From: Rhizobium sp. CF122
GTDB taxonomy: Bacteria; Pseudomonadota; Alphaproteobacteria; Rhizobiales; Rhizobiaceae
Direction of reading: 5' to 3'
Assembly: GCF_000282035.1 (NCBI RefSeq)
Contig: NZ_AKKA01000070.1
Coordinates: 1-64,000 of the forward strand
Length of the DNA stretch: 64,000 nucleotides
Of this stretch, positions 26,435-35,647 are shown piece by piece. Both the position numbers and the translations under genes were made by a program. The stretch's first letter is position 1. Each line of letters starts with the position of its first letter. A model generated the notes under the pieces. The model ran no database searches. It was not told where the DNA came from and worked only from the letters and a program-made list of their open reading frames with translations.

Positions 26435-27658
26435 TTACTTCGAGAGGTTGCGTTTGGCGAGTGTGCGCAGGCGCAGCGCGTTCAGCTTGATGAAGCCGGC
26501 GGCGTCCTTCTGGTCGTAGGCGCCCTGGTCGTCTTCGAAGGTAACGAGCTTGTCGGAGTAGAGCGACTTCGGGCTTTCGCGGCCGATGACCATGACGTTG
26601 CCCTTGTAGAGCTTCAGCGTCACTTCGCCTTCGACATGCTCCTGGCTCTTGTCGATCAGCGCCTGCAGCATCTCGCGCTCCGGCGAGAACCAGAAGCCGT
26701 AGTAGATGAGCTCGGCGTAGCGCGGCATGATCTCGTCCTTGAGGTGCGCGGCACCGCGGTCGAGCGTGATGGATTCAATCGCGCGATGCGCGGCAAGCAG
26801 GATCGTACCGCCGGGCGTTTCGTAAACGCCGCGCGACTTCATGCCGACGAAGCGGTTTTCCACGAGGTCGAGGCGGCCGATACCGTTGTCGCGGCCGTAA
26901 TTGTTGAGCGTAGCAAGCAGCGTCGCTGGGCTCATACGGACGCCATTGATCGAAACCGCGTCACCCTTCTCGAAGCCGACCTTGATGATCGTCGCCTTGT
27001 CAGGCGCGGCTTCCGGCGAGATCGTGCGCATGTGCACGTATTCGGGCGCTTCCTGAGCGGGATCTTCCAGAACCTTGCCCTCGGACGACGAGTGCAGCAG
27101 GTTGGCGTCGACGGAGAACGGCGCCTCACCCTTCTTGTCCTTGGCAACCGGGATCTGGTGCGCTTCGGCAAAGGCCAGCAGATCGGTGCGGCTCTTGAAC
27201 GCCCAGTCGCGCCATGGCGCGATGATCTTGATGTCCGGGTTCAAAGCATAGGCGGAGAGTTCGAAACGAACCTGGTCGTTGCCCTTGCCGGTGGCGCCAT
27301 GCGCGATCGCATCGGCGCCGGTCTTGCGGGCGATATCGATCAGGTGCTTGGAGATCAGCGGGCGTGCGATCGAGGTGCCGAGCAGATAGACGCCCTCATA
27401 GACGGCATTGGCGCGGAACATCGGGAAGACGAAGTCCTTGACGAACTCTTCGCGAACGTCCTCGATGTAGATTTCCTTGATGCCGAGCATCTCGGCTTTC
27501 TTGCGCGCCGGCTCCAGCTCTTCGCCCTGACCGAGATCGGCCGTGAATGTCACGACCTCTGCACCGAGTTCGGTCTGCAGCCACTTCAGGATGATCGAGG
27601 TGTCGAGGCCGCCGGAATAGGCGAGGACAACTTTCTTTACGTCTTTGTGCGATGCCAT
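26435..27658 (-). CDS. argG: Argininosuccinate synthase
   Basis: ArgG joins citrulline and aspartate with ATP to form argininosuccinate, the penultimate step of arginine synthesis. The 407-residue protein begins [27 protein letters not shown], holding the PP-loop SGGLDTS, and continues with [32 protein letters not shown] (second signature) and [18 protein letters not shown]. Length and motif order are standard. The open frame extends upstream to 28321, but that part is antisense to the SDR gene and is not coding. Confidence 0.97.
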   Translation of the reverse strand: MASHKDVKKVVLAYSGGLDTSIILKWLQTELGAEVVTFTADLGQGEELEPARKKAEMLGIKEIYIEDVREEFVKDFVFPMFRANAVYEGVYLLGTSIARPLISKHLIDIARKTGADAIAHGATGKGNDQVRFELSAYALNPDIKIIAPWRDWAFKSRTDLLAFAEAHQIPVAKDKKGEAPFSVDANLLHSSSEGKVLEDPAQEAPEYVHMRTISPEAAPDKATIIKVGFEKGDAVSINGVRMSPATLLATLNNYGRDNGIGRLDLVENRFVGMKSRGVYETPGGTILLAAHRAIESITLDRGAAHLKDEIMPRYAELIYYGFWFSPEREMLQALIDKSQEHVEGEVTLKLYKGNVMVIGRESPKSLYSDKLVTFEDDQGAYDQKDAAGFIKLNALRLRTLAKRNLSK

Positions 27659-27845
27659 GATGATGAGGTCCGTTGCAAAAGGGCAGCGGCAAGCCCGCCA
27701 AGCCCGGTATGGCTGGGCACTTTTAGCGAGATCGGCGCAGGACGCAAGGGCAACGGCGACCACGGGCGGCGCGGATATTGTTTGACAGGCCGAAAGCGCA
27801 ACCCATATCTGCCAGCGTCCGCACAATGCTGAGGAGTGGCTGGCC

Positions 27846-28700
27846 GTGACGAAAATCCAAGACATCATCAAGAAATCCAATGTCGCTGTCATCACCGGCG
27901 GTGCTTCCGGCATCGGGCTTGCCGCGGCGAAACACTTTGCCCGGGTGGGCATGAGCGTCGCCATTGCCGATCTAGGCGGCGACCGGCTTGCGGAGGCGGC
28001 AAAGGAACTGAAATCGATCTCCGGCGAAGAGAACGTGCTCGCCGTTGAAACCGACGTTGCGCAGAAGGACTCGCTGGAAGCGCTCGAGCGGACGGTGATC
28101 CAGCGCTTCGGCCGAGTGCATATTCTTATGAACAATGCCGGCATCGGCCCCGAGACGTCGATTTTCAGCGCCCAGGCCGATTGGGACAGCATCGTCGGCG
28201 TCAACTTGCTTGGCGTCATCAATGGAACGCGGACCTTCGGCCAGCATATGCTCTCGCACGGCGAACCCGGTCTTATCATCAACACCGGTTCCAAGCAGGG
28301 CATTACCACGCCGCCCGGCAATCCGGCCTACAACGTCTCGAAGGCCGGCGTGAAGGTGTTCACCGAAGCGCTCGAGCATGAATTGCGCAACACCGAAGGC
28401 TCGAAGATCTCTGCCCATTTGCTGATTCCCGGCTTCGTCTTCACCGGCCTCACCAAGGGCGATCGTGCCGAAAAGCCGGCCGCCGCATGGACTCCCGAAC
28501 AGACGGTCAACTTCATGATCGAAAGCCTGGAACGTGGCGACTTCTATATCCTCTGCCCGGACAACGACGTCGCCCGCGCGGTGGACGAACGCCGCATGGC
28601 CTGGGCGATGGGTGACATCATCGAGAACCGCCCGCCGCTGTCGCGCTGGCACAAGGATTATGCCGACAAATTCAAGGCCTATCTCGAGCGGCAGGAATAG
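27846..28700 (+). CDS. Short-chain dehydrogenase/reductase
   Basis: The 284-residue SDR has the NAD(P)-binding [11 protein letters not shown] at about residues 18-28, the NNAG motif (about 95), the catalytic Ser in NTGSKQG and the YNVSKAG Tyr-x3-Lys at about residue 162. An acidic residue after beta-2 (IADLGG) suggests a preference for NAD. The substrate is unknown; the long C-terminal region after residue 200 is typical of the larger classical SDRs. The start is GTG at 27846 with GAGGAG about 9 nt upstream; no ATG fits the Rossmann fold as well. Confidence 0.92.
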   Translation: MTKIQDIIKKSNVAVITGGASGIGLAAAKHFARVGMSVAIADLGGDRLAEAAKELKSISGEENVLAVETDVAQKDSLEALERTVIQRFGRVHILMNNAGIGPETSIFSAQADWDSIVGVNLLGVINGTRTFGQHMLSHGEPGLIINTGSKQGITTPPGNPAYNVSKAGVKVFTEALEHELRNTEGSKISAHLLIPGFVFTGLTKGDRAEKPAAAWTPEQTVNFMIESLERGDFYILCPDNDVARAVDERRMAWAMGDIIENRPPLSRWHKDYADKFKAYLERQE

Positions 28701-28781
28701 GTCGTATTAGAAGGTTTGATTAGACATTTTCTGGAAGCCGGGTAAAAACGGTCGACGTTTTCCGGCTTTCAGAGTGTACCC

Positions 28782-29423
28782 ATGGACTTCCTGCCCAGCT
28801 TTCCGACGCTTCTTGCCTTCGCAGCCGCGACCCTTCTGCTTGCTGCGACGCCTGGCCCCGACATGACTCTGTCAATCAGCCGCGCGCTGGCGCAGGGCAA
28901 GAAGGCGGCACTGTTCGTCGTCCTCGGCACGAGCCTCGGCATCGTGGTCCACACCATGCTGGTCGCCTTCGGTGTTTCGGCGCTGATTACAGCTTCGCCG
29001 ACGGCCTTCCTGATCCTGAAGACCGGCGGTGCCGCCTACCTGCTCTGGCTTGCCGTCCAGGCGATCCGCTATGGCTCGAAGTTTTCGGTAAACAAGGTGG
29101 AAGCCTCAAAGGGCACGCCGCTTGCCAATATTTCCTCGGGCTTCTGGGTCAACCTCCTGAACCCCAAGGTCATCATCTTCTTCATGACCTTCCTGCCGCA
29201 GTTCGTCAGCGCCGGCGACCCGGCGGTGACGCAGAAGCTACTGTTTCTCGGCTTCTGCTTCATCGTGATCGGCATGCCGGTGAACGCTGCCGTCGTCTTC
29301 GCGGCCGACTGGCTGGCCGGATGGCTGCAGAGCAACAAGAAGATTCTGCGCGGCATGGATCTTACCTTCGCCGGCGTCTTCTCCGTCTTCGCGGCAAAAA
29401 TCCTGCTGACCCAGGCGCGCTGA
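28782..29423 (+). CDS. LysE/RhtB family exporter (second copy)
   Basis: The 213-residue membrane protein opens with a hydrophobic helix ending ATPGPDMTLSISRALAQGKKAA, the LysE-family PGP motif, and has the loop SGFWVNLLNPKVIIFFMTFLPQF, which matches the NPK signature well. Six helices are predicted. It is a different paralogue from the one at 24.4 kb, clearly of the RhtB/homoserine-exporter subgroup, though the substrate cannot be assigned. It ends in a palindrome shared with the convergent ABC gene. Confidence 0.93.
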   Translation: MDFLPSFPTLLAFAAATLLLAATPGPDMTLSISRALAQGKKAALFVVLGTSLGIVVHTMLVAFGVSALITASPTAFLILKTGGAAYLLWLAVQAIRYGSKFSVNKVEASKGTPLANISSGFWVNLLNPKVIIFFMTFLPQFVSAGDPAVTQKLLFLGFCFIVIGMPVNAAVVFAADWLAGWLQSNKKILRGMDLTFAGVFSVFAAKILLTQAR

Positions 29424-29440
29424 TCCGGTAACCGGATCAG
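29420..29440. repeat. Perfect 21-nt palindrome covering both convergent stop codons
   Basis: CTGATCCGGT-A-ACCGGATCAG is a perfect inverted repeat of 10 bp around one base. It contains the LysE stop (29421-29423) and the ABC ATPase stop (29437-29439, minus). No T tract follows in either direction, so it is a stem-loop that could help 3' end formation rather than a classic terminator. Confidence 0.6.
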
Positions 29441-30231
29441 CCGATCAGCAGCGCATCGTCATCCAAGGTCTGGCCGCGCATCTTGCGGAACATGGCAATC
29501 AAGTCTTCGACCTGCAGCGTCTTGCGGCTGTCGCCGCTGACGTCGAGAACGATCTCGCCACCATGCAGCATGATCGTGCGGTGCCCATAGTCGAGCGCTT
29601 GACGCATGGAGTGGGTGACCATCAACGTCGTCAGCTTGCGCTCCGAAACGATTTTCTGCGTGAGGCCCATCACGAACTCGGCCATGCCAGGATCGAGCGC
29701 CGCCGTATGCTCGTCGAGCAGCAGCACTTCGGAACCGGCAAGTGTCGCCATGACCAGCGACACCGCCTGCCGCTGGCCGCCGGAAAGCAAATCCATGCGA
29801 TCCCGCATCCGGTTCTCGAGTCCGAGATTAAGTTCGCTGATACGCTCGCGGAAAAGCTCGCGCCGTTTCGGACCCAGCGCCGAGGCGAGACCACGCTGCT
29901 CACCACGACGCGCCGCAAGCGCAAGATTTTCCTCGATCGAAAGCGAGCCGCAACTTCCCGTCAGCGGATCCTGGAAGACGCGGGCGACGAGGCCGGCGCG
30001 GGCAGCCGTGGACTTGCGCGTGACATCGGCATGGCCGATCAGCACCTGGCCTTCGCTGGCAAGCACATCGCCGGCAAGCACGCCGAGAAGCGTCGACTTG
30101 CCCGCGCCGTTCGAACCGATGACGGTGACGAACGAGCCTTCCTCAATCGTCAGGCTGACACCGTTCAGCGCCTGCTTTTGCAGCGGCGTACCCTTGCCGA
30201 AGACGACCTTGATATCCTTGAGTGTAATCAC
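29437..30231 (-). CDS. ABC transporter ATP-binding protein (COG1101/TrpZ-like)
   Basis: The 264-residue ATPase has Walker A GSNGAGKSTLL (about residues 39-48), the signature LSGGQRQAVSLVMATL, Walker B VLLLDEHTAALDP and a switch His in MVTHSMRQALDYG. It is the energising subunit of a transporter whose permease and binding protein lie just upstream. This trio matches the uncharacterised COG2984/4120/1101 family that includes tryptophan/tyrosine uptake systems of Gram-positives. It overlaps the permease gene by 4 nt. Confidence 0.93.
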   Translation of the reverse strand: MITLKDIKVVFGKGTPLQKQALNGVSLTIEEGSFVTVIGSNGAGKSTLLGVLAGDVLASEGQVLIGHADVTRKSTAARAGLVARVFQDPLTGSCGSLSIEENLALAARRGEQRGLASALGPKRRELFRERISELNLGLENRMRDRMDLLSGGQRQAVSLVMATLAGSEVLLLDEHTAALDPGMAEFVMGLTQKIVSERKLTTLMVTHSMRQALDYGHRTIMLHGGEIVLDVSGDSRKTLQVEDLIAMFRKMRGQTLDDDALLIG

Positions 30232-31109
30232 GATGCCGTACCTCCGCGGCGAAGGCGGGGAAGAATGAGCGCGATCGTCACCAGCACCGCCGTCACGAAA
30301 TTAAGGTCCGAAGCCTGCAACCCGATAACGTCAGTCGAGAGCGCGAGCTGGATGGCGATACGATAGAGGATCGAGCCGAGCACGCAGCCGATCAAGGCGA
30401 TCAGCAGCCCGCGCCGGCCGAGCAGCGTTTCGCCGATGATGACGGCCGCGAGGCCGACAACGATCGTACCAACACCCGAGGTGACATCGGCAAAGCCGTT
30501 CGTCTGCGCAAACAGTGCGCCGCCGAAAGCGACCAGCGCGTTGGAGATCGCCATGCCGAGATAGATCTGGCGGCTCGTGTCCACACCCTGCGCGCGGGCC
30601 ATACGGGGATTGGCACCGGTCGCGCGCATCGCCAGACCCGAGTCGCTTTCCAGAAAGCGCCAGACGAGGATCACGGCGACAACGACGAGGACGCCAACGA
30701 AGAGCGGGCGAACGTAGAAATCACGCAGCCCGTGACCGAAGAACGGGCTGATCATCGTATCCGCATTGATCAGCGCGACGTTCGGCTTGCCCATCACACG
30801 CAGGTTGACCGAGAAGAGCGCGATCATCGTCAGGATCGACGCCAGCAGGTTGAGGATCTTGAACCGTACATTGAGCATCGCGGTAACAATACCGGCCGCA
30901 GCCCCCGCGACCATGGCAATGAGCGCAGCAAGCCAGGCATTGACTCCCGCAATGATGAGAACCGCCGTTACCGCAGCGCCCAGCGGGAAGGAGCCGTCAA
31001 CCGTCAGATCAGGAAAATCCAGCACACGAAATGCGAGGTACACGCCGAGCGCTACGAAGGCATAGACCAACCCCAGCTCCACAGCTCCCCAGAATGCGAT
31101 CTGACTCAA
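30228..31109 (-). CDS. ABC transporter permease (COG4120/TrpY-like)
   Basis: The 293-residue membrane protein has eight or nine predicted helices. VYAFVALGVYLAFRVLDFPDLTVDGSFPLGAAV at the start and GANPRMARAQGVDTSRQIYLGMAISNALVAFGGALFAQ in the middle match the branched-chain-type (LivH-like) permease fold of COG4120. It forms the channel for the ATPase that follows. It lies 122 nt after the binding-protein gene, with a strong stem-loop in that gap. Confidence 0.92.
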   Translation of the reverse strand: MSQIAFWGAVELGLVYAFVALGVYLAFRVLDFPDLTVDGSFPLGAAVTAVLIIAGVNAWLAALIAMVAGAAAGIVTAMLNVRFKILNLLASILTMIALFSVNLRVMGKPNVALINADTMISPFFGHGLRDFYVRPLFVGVLVVVAVILVWRFLESDSGLAMRATGANPRMARAQGVDTSRQIYLGMAISNALVAFGGALFAQTNGFADVTSGVGTIVVGLAAVIIGETLLGRRGLLIALIGCVLGSILYRIAIQLALSTDVIGLQASDLNFVTAVLVTIALILPRLRRGGTAS

Positions 31110-31170
31110 GGCTCTTGCCCTCTCTTCTGACTCGTCCCGACTGTTACGGGACCCAGGCTTTTAATACCAT

Positions 31171-31211
31171 CAGCCGCCCCCGCGTAAAACGGGAGCGGCT
31201 GGACGGCAGGT
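31171..31211 (-). other. Intercistronic stem-loop between binding protein and permease genes
   Basis: CAGCCGC (31171-31177) pairs with GCGGCTG (31205-31211), and CCC with GGG extends the inner stem around a loop containing TAAAA. There is no T tract. Such hairpins between a binding-protein gene and its permease commonly protect the upstream mRNA and lower downstream expression. Confidence 0.6.
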
Positions 31212-31231
31212 TTCTCAAAAATACGCGGCGA

Positions 31232-32185
31232 TCAGTCGATCGTCTTCGTCGCGCGCTTCAAGACGCTTTCGGGCAGCGTCACGCCCATCTTCGTGGCAGC
31301 GCCCTTATTGACCACCAGATCGCTACCAGCGGCAACCTTTACCGGAATATCGCCCGGGTTTTCGCCCTTAAGGATACGAACGACGATTTCGCCGGTCTGC
31401 TTGCCGACATCGTAATAATTGAAGCCGAGCGCAGCGATTGCACCGCGCGAGACGGAGTCCGTATCCGCAGTGAAGAGCGGCAGCTTGCTTTCTTCGGCAA
31501 CGGCGACGGCACCTTCGAGCGCAGAAATGATTGTATTGTCGGTCGGGATGTAGATGGCATCGGCACGGCCGACGAGCGCGCGGGCCGCACCCTGCACCTC
31601 CGCGGACTTGGTGGCAGCCGACTCGACAACCTTCAGGCCGGCCTTCTCGGCTTCCGTCTTCAGAACGGCGAGCAGCGACACCGAGTTGGCTTCGCCTGAG
31701 TTGTAGAGGTAGCCGATCGTTTTAACGTTCGGCAGGATTTCCTTGATGAGCGCAAGGTGCTCGGCAACCGGCGACATGTCGGACAGGCCGGTAACGTTGC
31801 CACCCGGCATCTCCATGTCCTTGACGAGCTGCGCGCCGAGCGGATCGGATACAGCGGTGAACACCACCGGGATGTCACGTGTTGCGGAAACGACAGCCTG
31901 TGCGGAAGGCGTGGAGATCGGCACGATGACGTTAGGGCCTTCGCCGGCGAACTGGCGGGCGATCTGTGCTGCGGTTGCCGGATTACCCTGGGCAGACTCG
32001 AACATGAACTTCAGGTTCTCGCCTTCCTTGTAGCCTGCCGCCGTCAGCACATCGAGGACACCTTTGCGTGCGGCGTCGAGCGCCGGATGCTCGACGATGG
32101 CCGTGACTGCGACGGTCACATCTTCGGCCTTGGCAGGCAGAGTCAAGGCCAGCGTCGCCGCGACAGCAAGCAAAATGGAACGCAT
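31232..32185 (-). CDS. ABC transporter substrate-binding protein (COG2984/TrpX-like)
   Basis: The 317-residue protein has a Sec signal peptide (MRSILLAVAATLALTLPAKA, cleavage near residue 20) and a two-lobed periplasmic-binding fold: VTAIVEHPALDAARKGVLDVL, QIARQFAGEGPNVIVPISTPSAQAV, VFTAVSDPLGAQLV, and TDNTIISALEGAVAVAE. These match the COG2984 binding proteins. In Gram-positives some take up aromatic amino acids; the rhizobial substrate is unknown. It is the first gene of the three-gene transporter run. Confidence 0.92.
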   Translation of the reverse strand: MRSILLAVAATLALTLPAKAEDVTVAVTAIVEHPALDAARKGVLDVLTAAGYKEGENLKFMFESAQGNPATAAQIARQFAGEGPNVIVPISTPSAQAVVSATRDIPVVFTAVSDPLGAQLVKDMEMPGGNVTGLSDMSPVAEHLALIKEILPNVKTIGYLYNSGEANSVSLLAVLKTEAEKAGLKVVESAATKSAEVQGAARALVGRADAIYIPTDNTIISALEGAVAVAEESKLPLFTADTDSVSRGAIAALGFNYYDVGKQTGEIVVRILKGENPGDIPVKVAAGSDLVVNKGAATKMGVTLPESVLKRATKTID

Positions 32186-32208
32186 TGGGTATCCTCCTGA
32201 TATGATTT

Positions 32209-32235
32209 TGGCCTGCTTCTAGGAAAAGCAGGCCA
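32209..32235. repeat. Ten-bp inverted repeat between rlmN and the transporter operon
   Basis: TGGCCTGCTT (32209-32218) and AAGCAGGCCA (32226-32235) form a perfect stem with a 7-nt loop, 24 nt upstream of the binding-protein start and 45 nt downstream of rlmN. No T tract follows on either strand. It may terminate rlmN transcripts or structure the leader of the transporter mRNA. Confidence 0.55.
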
Positions 32236-32279
32236 TGAAATCAATCATTAGAAAACACTGAACGGATCAAACTTGCTGA

Positions 32280-33515
32280 TCAGTCGTCCGCGCCGTGATT
32301 GGCGATCATCATCGCTTCGAAGGCCAATCGTTCGGTCTTGCGCATCCGCTCCGAGTCCGACTTCAGCTGGCCGCAGGCTGCGAGAATGTCGCGGCCGCGC
32401 GGCGTCCGGATCGGCGAGGCATAGCCGGCGGAGTTGATGAAATCGGCAAACTTCTCGATCTGCGCCCAGTCCGAACACTGGTAATTGGTGCCCGGCCACG
32501 GATTGAACGGAATGAGGTTGATCTTCGCCGGCACGCCCTTCAGCAGCTGAACGAGACCCTTGGCATCCTCCAGGCTATCGTTGACGTCCTTGAGCATCAC
32601 ATATTCGAAGGTGATGCGACGGGCGTTCGACAAGCCAGGATACTTCCGGCAGGCGTCCATCAGTTCCTTCAGCGGGTATTTCTTGTTGATCGGCACCAGG
32701 ATGTCGCGCAGGTCGTCGCGCACGGCGTGCAGCGAAATTGCCAGCATCACGCCAATTTCATCGCCAGTGCGGAAGATTTCAGGCACGACGCCTGACGTCG
32801 ACAGCGTGACGCGGCGCTTGGAGAGCGACAGGCCGTCGCCATCGGTGGCGATCAGCAACGCCTGCTTCACGGCATCGAAATTGTAGAGCGGCTCACCCAT
32901 GCCCATCATCACGATGTTGCTGACCTTGCGGCCTTCCGCTGGCATGATGGTACCTTGCGGCGCCTCGCGGTCCGGGAAGTCACCGAGCCGATCGCGAGCC
33001 AGCAGAAGCTGCGAGAGAATTTCTTCCGCCGTCAAGTTGCGCACCAGACGTTGCGTTCCGGTATGACAGAAGGAACAGGTCAGCGTGCAGCCCACCTGGC
33101 TTGAGATGCAAAGCGTCCCACGACCCTCTTCCGGAATATAGACGGCCTCGATCTCAACCGGACGCCCCGCGCCGCGCGCCGGGAAACGCAGCAGCCACTT
33201 GCGGGTGCCGTCGTTGGAAACCTGCTCCTCGACAATTTCAGGACGCGCGATGGTGAAATGCTGCTTCAGCATCTCGCGCATGTCCTTGGCGACATTCGTC
33301 ATGTGATCGAAATCGGAGACGCCGCGCACGTAGATCCAGTTCCAGAGCTGGGCGACGCGCATCTTGATCTGCTTGTCCGGCACGCCTCTTTCGCGCAGCC
33401 CAGCACCCATCTCCTCGCGGCTGAGGCCGATCAGCGAGGGCTTCAGCCCAGCATCAGCACCGCTGATCGCAGCACCCAAAGGCTTGGTAACGGTCATCGC
33501 ATCCATGACGGACAT
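32280..33515 (-). CDS. rlmN: Dual-specificity RNA methyltransferase (23S A2503 / tRNA A37)
   Basis: RlmN is a radical-SAM enzyme that methylates C2 of A2503 in 23S rRNA and A37 in some tRNAs. The 411-residue protein has the 4Fe-4S motif CTLTCSFC (C-x3-C-x2-C), [13 protein letters not shown], and the second catalytic Cys in ILAACGQL near the C-terminus, so the two-cysteine mechanism is intact. The ATG at 33515 ([12 protein letters not shown]) gives family-typical length; ATG 33539 is also possible. It is a single gene. Confidence 0.95.
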   Translation of the reverse strand: MSVMDAMTVTKPLGAAISGADAGLKPSLIGLSREEMGAGLRERGVPDKQIKMRVAQLWNWIYVRGVSDFDHMTNVAKDMREMLKQHFTIARPEIVEEQVSNDGTRKWLLRFPARGAGRPVEIEAVYIPEEGRGTLCISSQVGCTLTCSFCHTGTQRLVRNLTAEEILSQLLLARDRLGDFPDREAPQGTIMPAEGRKVSNIVMMGMGEPLYNFDAVKQALLIATDGDGLSLSKRRVTLSTSGVVPEIFRTGDEIGVMLAISLHAVRDDLRDILVPINKKYPLKELMDACRKYPGLSNARRITFEYVMLKDVNDSLEDAKGLVQLLKGVPAKINLIPFNPWPGTNYQCSDWAQIEKFADFINSAGYASPIRTPRGRDILAACGQLKSDSERMRKTERLAFEAMMIANHGADD

Positions 33516-33689
33516 AGTCTCTAATCCCGAATTCAACATGCTACCGTCCCGGAAAGCCGGATGACTTGTGGGTACGAAGGGCATGGTGGCAGAAATTGAA
33601 TGCGGAGCATACGGCAAGGACCGCGATCTATCCGCTGTTGCGCGGGCCTTTAGCATCATTTTTGCCGCGCGTCACTATAGATGGAAAAC

Positions 33690-33716
33690 GACAAAAGCCG
33701 GCGCAAGGCCGGCCTT
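33690..33716 (-). terminator. Rho-independent terminator of the IalB gene
   Basis: On the minus strand GCCGGC-CTTGC-GCCGGC forms a 6-bp GC stem (extended by flanking AAAG/CTTT) followed by TTTTGTCGTTTT. It lies about 30 nt after the IalB stop codon. Confidence 0.75.
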
Positions 33717-33743
33717 TGAATTCAAAGAACAATCCCGAACCGC

Positions 33744-34307
33744 CTATTTGCAGCCTTCGACCTGCTTCAGCGCGGCGGAAATGCCGGAAAGCGAATAGCT
33801 GTAGGAGGTCGAAGTACCCTTGCGCGATGTCGCGTTGACGGTCATCGCGTGGCCGCTCTTCATGGCCGCGACGAGCGCCGGCTCCTGAGCTGCATTCTCG
33901 ACCCAGCCGGCCTTGTCCTTGGTGAACATCACGAAGGTCTTGTTGTCGATGACAACATCGATCTTCGAGTTTTCCTTGACGGTGTAACCCATCATCGCTT
34001 GCGGCTCGTAGGAAATGTTCTGGCCGGGGCGCTGCGAAACGATGAAGAAGTTATCACCGTGATCGATGCCGGCTGGCTTCTTTTCCGTCGGCACGGACAG
34101 AACGTAGCAGACGGTGTTCGCGCCGGACTTGTAGGAGTAAGCGCCCCAAGCCTGGAACTGCTGTATGCGTGTCGGCGCTGTCGAAGCCGGCGTTGCCTGC
34201 TGCTGCGGTGCCTGCGCCGCAGGCTGCGACTTCCTGGTCTGAGCGGATGCAATGCCGGCGCCGGCTAGAGCGAGGGAAAGGGCGATTGCGGTACTTCTAA
34301 GAAACAT
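33744..34307 (-). CDS. Invasion-associated locus B (IalB) family protein
   Basis: The 187-residue protein has a Sec signal peptide (cleavage after ...AGIASA, about residue 22), a Gln/Pro/Ala-rich linker to about residue 48, then the IalB domain: FQAWGAYSYKSGANTVCYVLSVPTEKKP, FFIVSQRPGQNISYEPQAMMGY, and a C-terminal YSLSGISAALKQVEGCK. Two cysteines (CYVL and EGCK) probably form a disulfide. IalB was described in Bartonella erythrocyte invasion, but the family is common in free-living rhizobia, where its role is unknown. Confidence 0.92.
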   Translation of the reverse strand: MFLRSTAIALSLALAGAGIASAQTRKSQPAAQAPQQQATPASTAPTRIQQFQAWGAYSYKSGANTVCYVLSVPTEKKPAGIDHGDNFFIVSQRPGQNISYEPQAMMGYTVKENSKIDVVIDNKTFVMFTKDKAGWVENAAQEPALVAAMKSGHAMTVNATSRKGTSTSYSYSLSGISAALKQVEGCK

Positions 34308-34641
34308 GGATATCCTGCCGGTTCTTGCGATTCGAGCCCGAAGCGAACGGGCGGCGCATAATCACGATCTGCTTTATTTTGACTTAATTCAGGTTACCAA
34401 AGCGTCAACAGGGACCGCGAGAAGTCCCTGCCTGTGCCATTTTCGCCCAAGTGTCAACGTCGGGCGCTGGCGCCTCGCCCGTGATGACGTGATACCGCGT
34501 GCGCACACAGACCATCGTCATGAATGAATTTAAGACATAAAGATTCAGGCAAGAGTTTGACCTTTTGAGAAACCGTTGTACGTCAATAAGCATTAGAAAT
34601 CCGTTGGAGAATTCGCCGGGTTAGGGGACTTTGGACGGGAC
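34308..34641. other. Intergenic region between IalB and ECF sigma genes
   Basis: A 334-nt divergent region that must hold the promoters of both genes. It is AT-richer than its surroundings near 34375-34390 and 34510-34600. I found no convincing paired -35/-10 for an ECF factor and no palindrome of note. No small gene with a clear ribosome site was seen. Confidence 0.4.
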
Positions 34642-35202
34642 ATGAATGCCGAGGAGAAACAGCGCTTCGCCGACCTCGCCAGGGCCGTTGCGGACCGCCG
34701 TGACCAAGAGGCATTCGCCGTGCTGTTCGATTACTTCGCGCCGCGCCTCAAATCCTGGTTACTGCGCCAAAGGATGGCTAGCAGCGAGGCAGAAGAACTC
34801 GTTCAGGAAGTGATGATCGTGCTCTGGCATAAGGCTGAGCTCTACGACGCGGCGAGATCATCGCTGTCGACCTGGCTGTTTCGCATCGCCCGCAATCGCC
34901 GGATCGATCTTCAGCGCCGCGCGAGGACCCGCATCCTGGATGGTGCAGACCCGGCATTGCAACCGGTCGCCGAAGTTGCCGCCGACGAAATTCTCGCCAA
35001 CGACGATCGAGACGCCCATGTGCGCAAAGCCGTCAGCCAGCTCCCCGAAGAGCAACGCGAAATGCTCCGCGCCGCGTTCTTTCTCGGCCAATCCCATTCG
35101 CAGATTGCTGAGGCGACGGGCTTGCCGCTCGGCACCGTAAAGTCCCGTATCCGGCTTGCCTTCGGAAAGCTCCGGAAGGCTCTTGAGGCTGAAAGCGCCT
35201 GA
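34642..35202 (+). CDS. ECF-type RNA polymerase sigma factor
   Basis: The 186-residue protein has sigma region 2 (FAVLFDYFAPRLKSWLL, AEELVQEVMIVLWHKAELYD, SLSTWLFRIARNRRIDLQRR) and region 4 (LPEEQREMLRAAFFLGQSHSQIAEATGLPLGTVKSRIRLAFGKLR), with the short linker of ECF factors. It would redirect RNA polymerase to a stress regulon. No anti-sigma gene follows: the next gene is convergent, 5 nt away. The subgroup resembles RpoE/ChrR-controlled ECF factors, but its partner is not here. Confidence 0.93.
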   Translation: MNAEEKQRFADLARAVADRRDQEAFAVLFDYFAPRLKSWLLRQRMASSEAEELVQEVMIVLWHKAELYDAARSSLSTWLFRIARNRRIDLQRRARTRILDGADPALQPVAEVAADEILANDDRDAHVRKAVSQLPEEQREMLRAAFFLGQSHSQIAEATGLPLGTVKSRIRLAFGKLRKALEAESA

Positions 35203-35207
35203 CGCGG

Positions 35208-35597
35208 CTAGATCGTCTTCATGCCTTCAGGCTTGTCGGCAAGCGCACGGTCCGCTGCCTCATAGTGCCTCGGCTGCAGGTGCCTGCTGACCATTGCGAA
35301 GGCGGCGGAGAGGACTGCCACGTCGTCCGAAAACCCGATCACGGCAAAAACATCAGGGATCATATCGATTGGCATGACGAAATAAGCAAGCGCAGCCAGA
35401 AGCACGCCGCGCACCCTTGTCGGCGTCTGCGGATCCATCGCGCAGTAGAATGCGGCGACGACATCGCGCGCGAAGGGAATCTGCCGCACGGCCTTCTTGA
35501 AGGTCGGCCAGAATTTCTTGCGCACAGTCTGTTCGCGCCGGCTCTGCGTATCATCGTCGCCCGGCAGAAGGATCTCACCGAATTTGACGTCGTCCAT
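35208..35597 (-). CDS. YkvA family (DUF1232) protein
   Basis: The 129-residue protein has the DUF1232 core RVRGVLLAALAYFVMPIDMIPDVFAVIGFSDDVAVLSAAF at about residues 62-101, with the signature YFVMPIDMIPD. The core is hydrophobic and is thought to be membrane-associated. The N-terminal half is charged. Function unknown. It is convergent with the ECF sigma gene. Confidence 0.9.
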   Translation of the reverse strand: MDDVKFGEILLPGDDDTQSRREQTVRKKFWPTFKKAVRQIPFARDVVAAFYCAMDPQTPTRVRGVLLAALAYFVMPIDMIPDVFAVIGFSDDVAVLSAAFAMVSRHLQPRHYEAADRALADKPEGMKTI

Positions 35598-35647
35598 CCC
35601 GATTGGTCCTTTCGTTCACGCGCACATATGTGATGGCTGTACCGGAT

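Noticed and set aside
27659-28321. Upstream extension of the argG frame
   Set aside because: The extension is antisense to the SDR gene; argG begins at the conserved MASHKD start at 27658.
34560-34590. ECF-type promoter (GAAACC and CGTC) before the sigma gene
   Set aside because: The two words are only 6 nt apart; an ECF promoter needs about 16-17.
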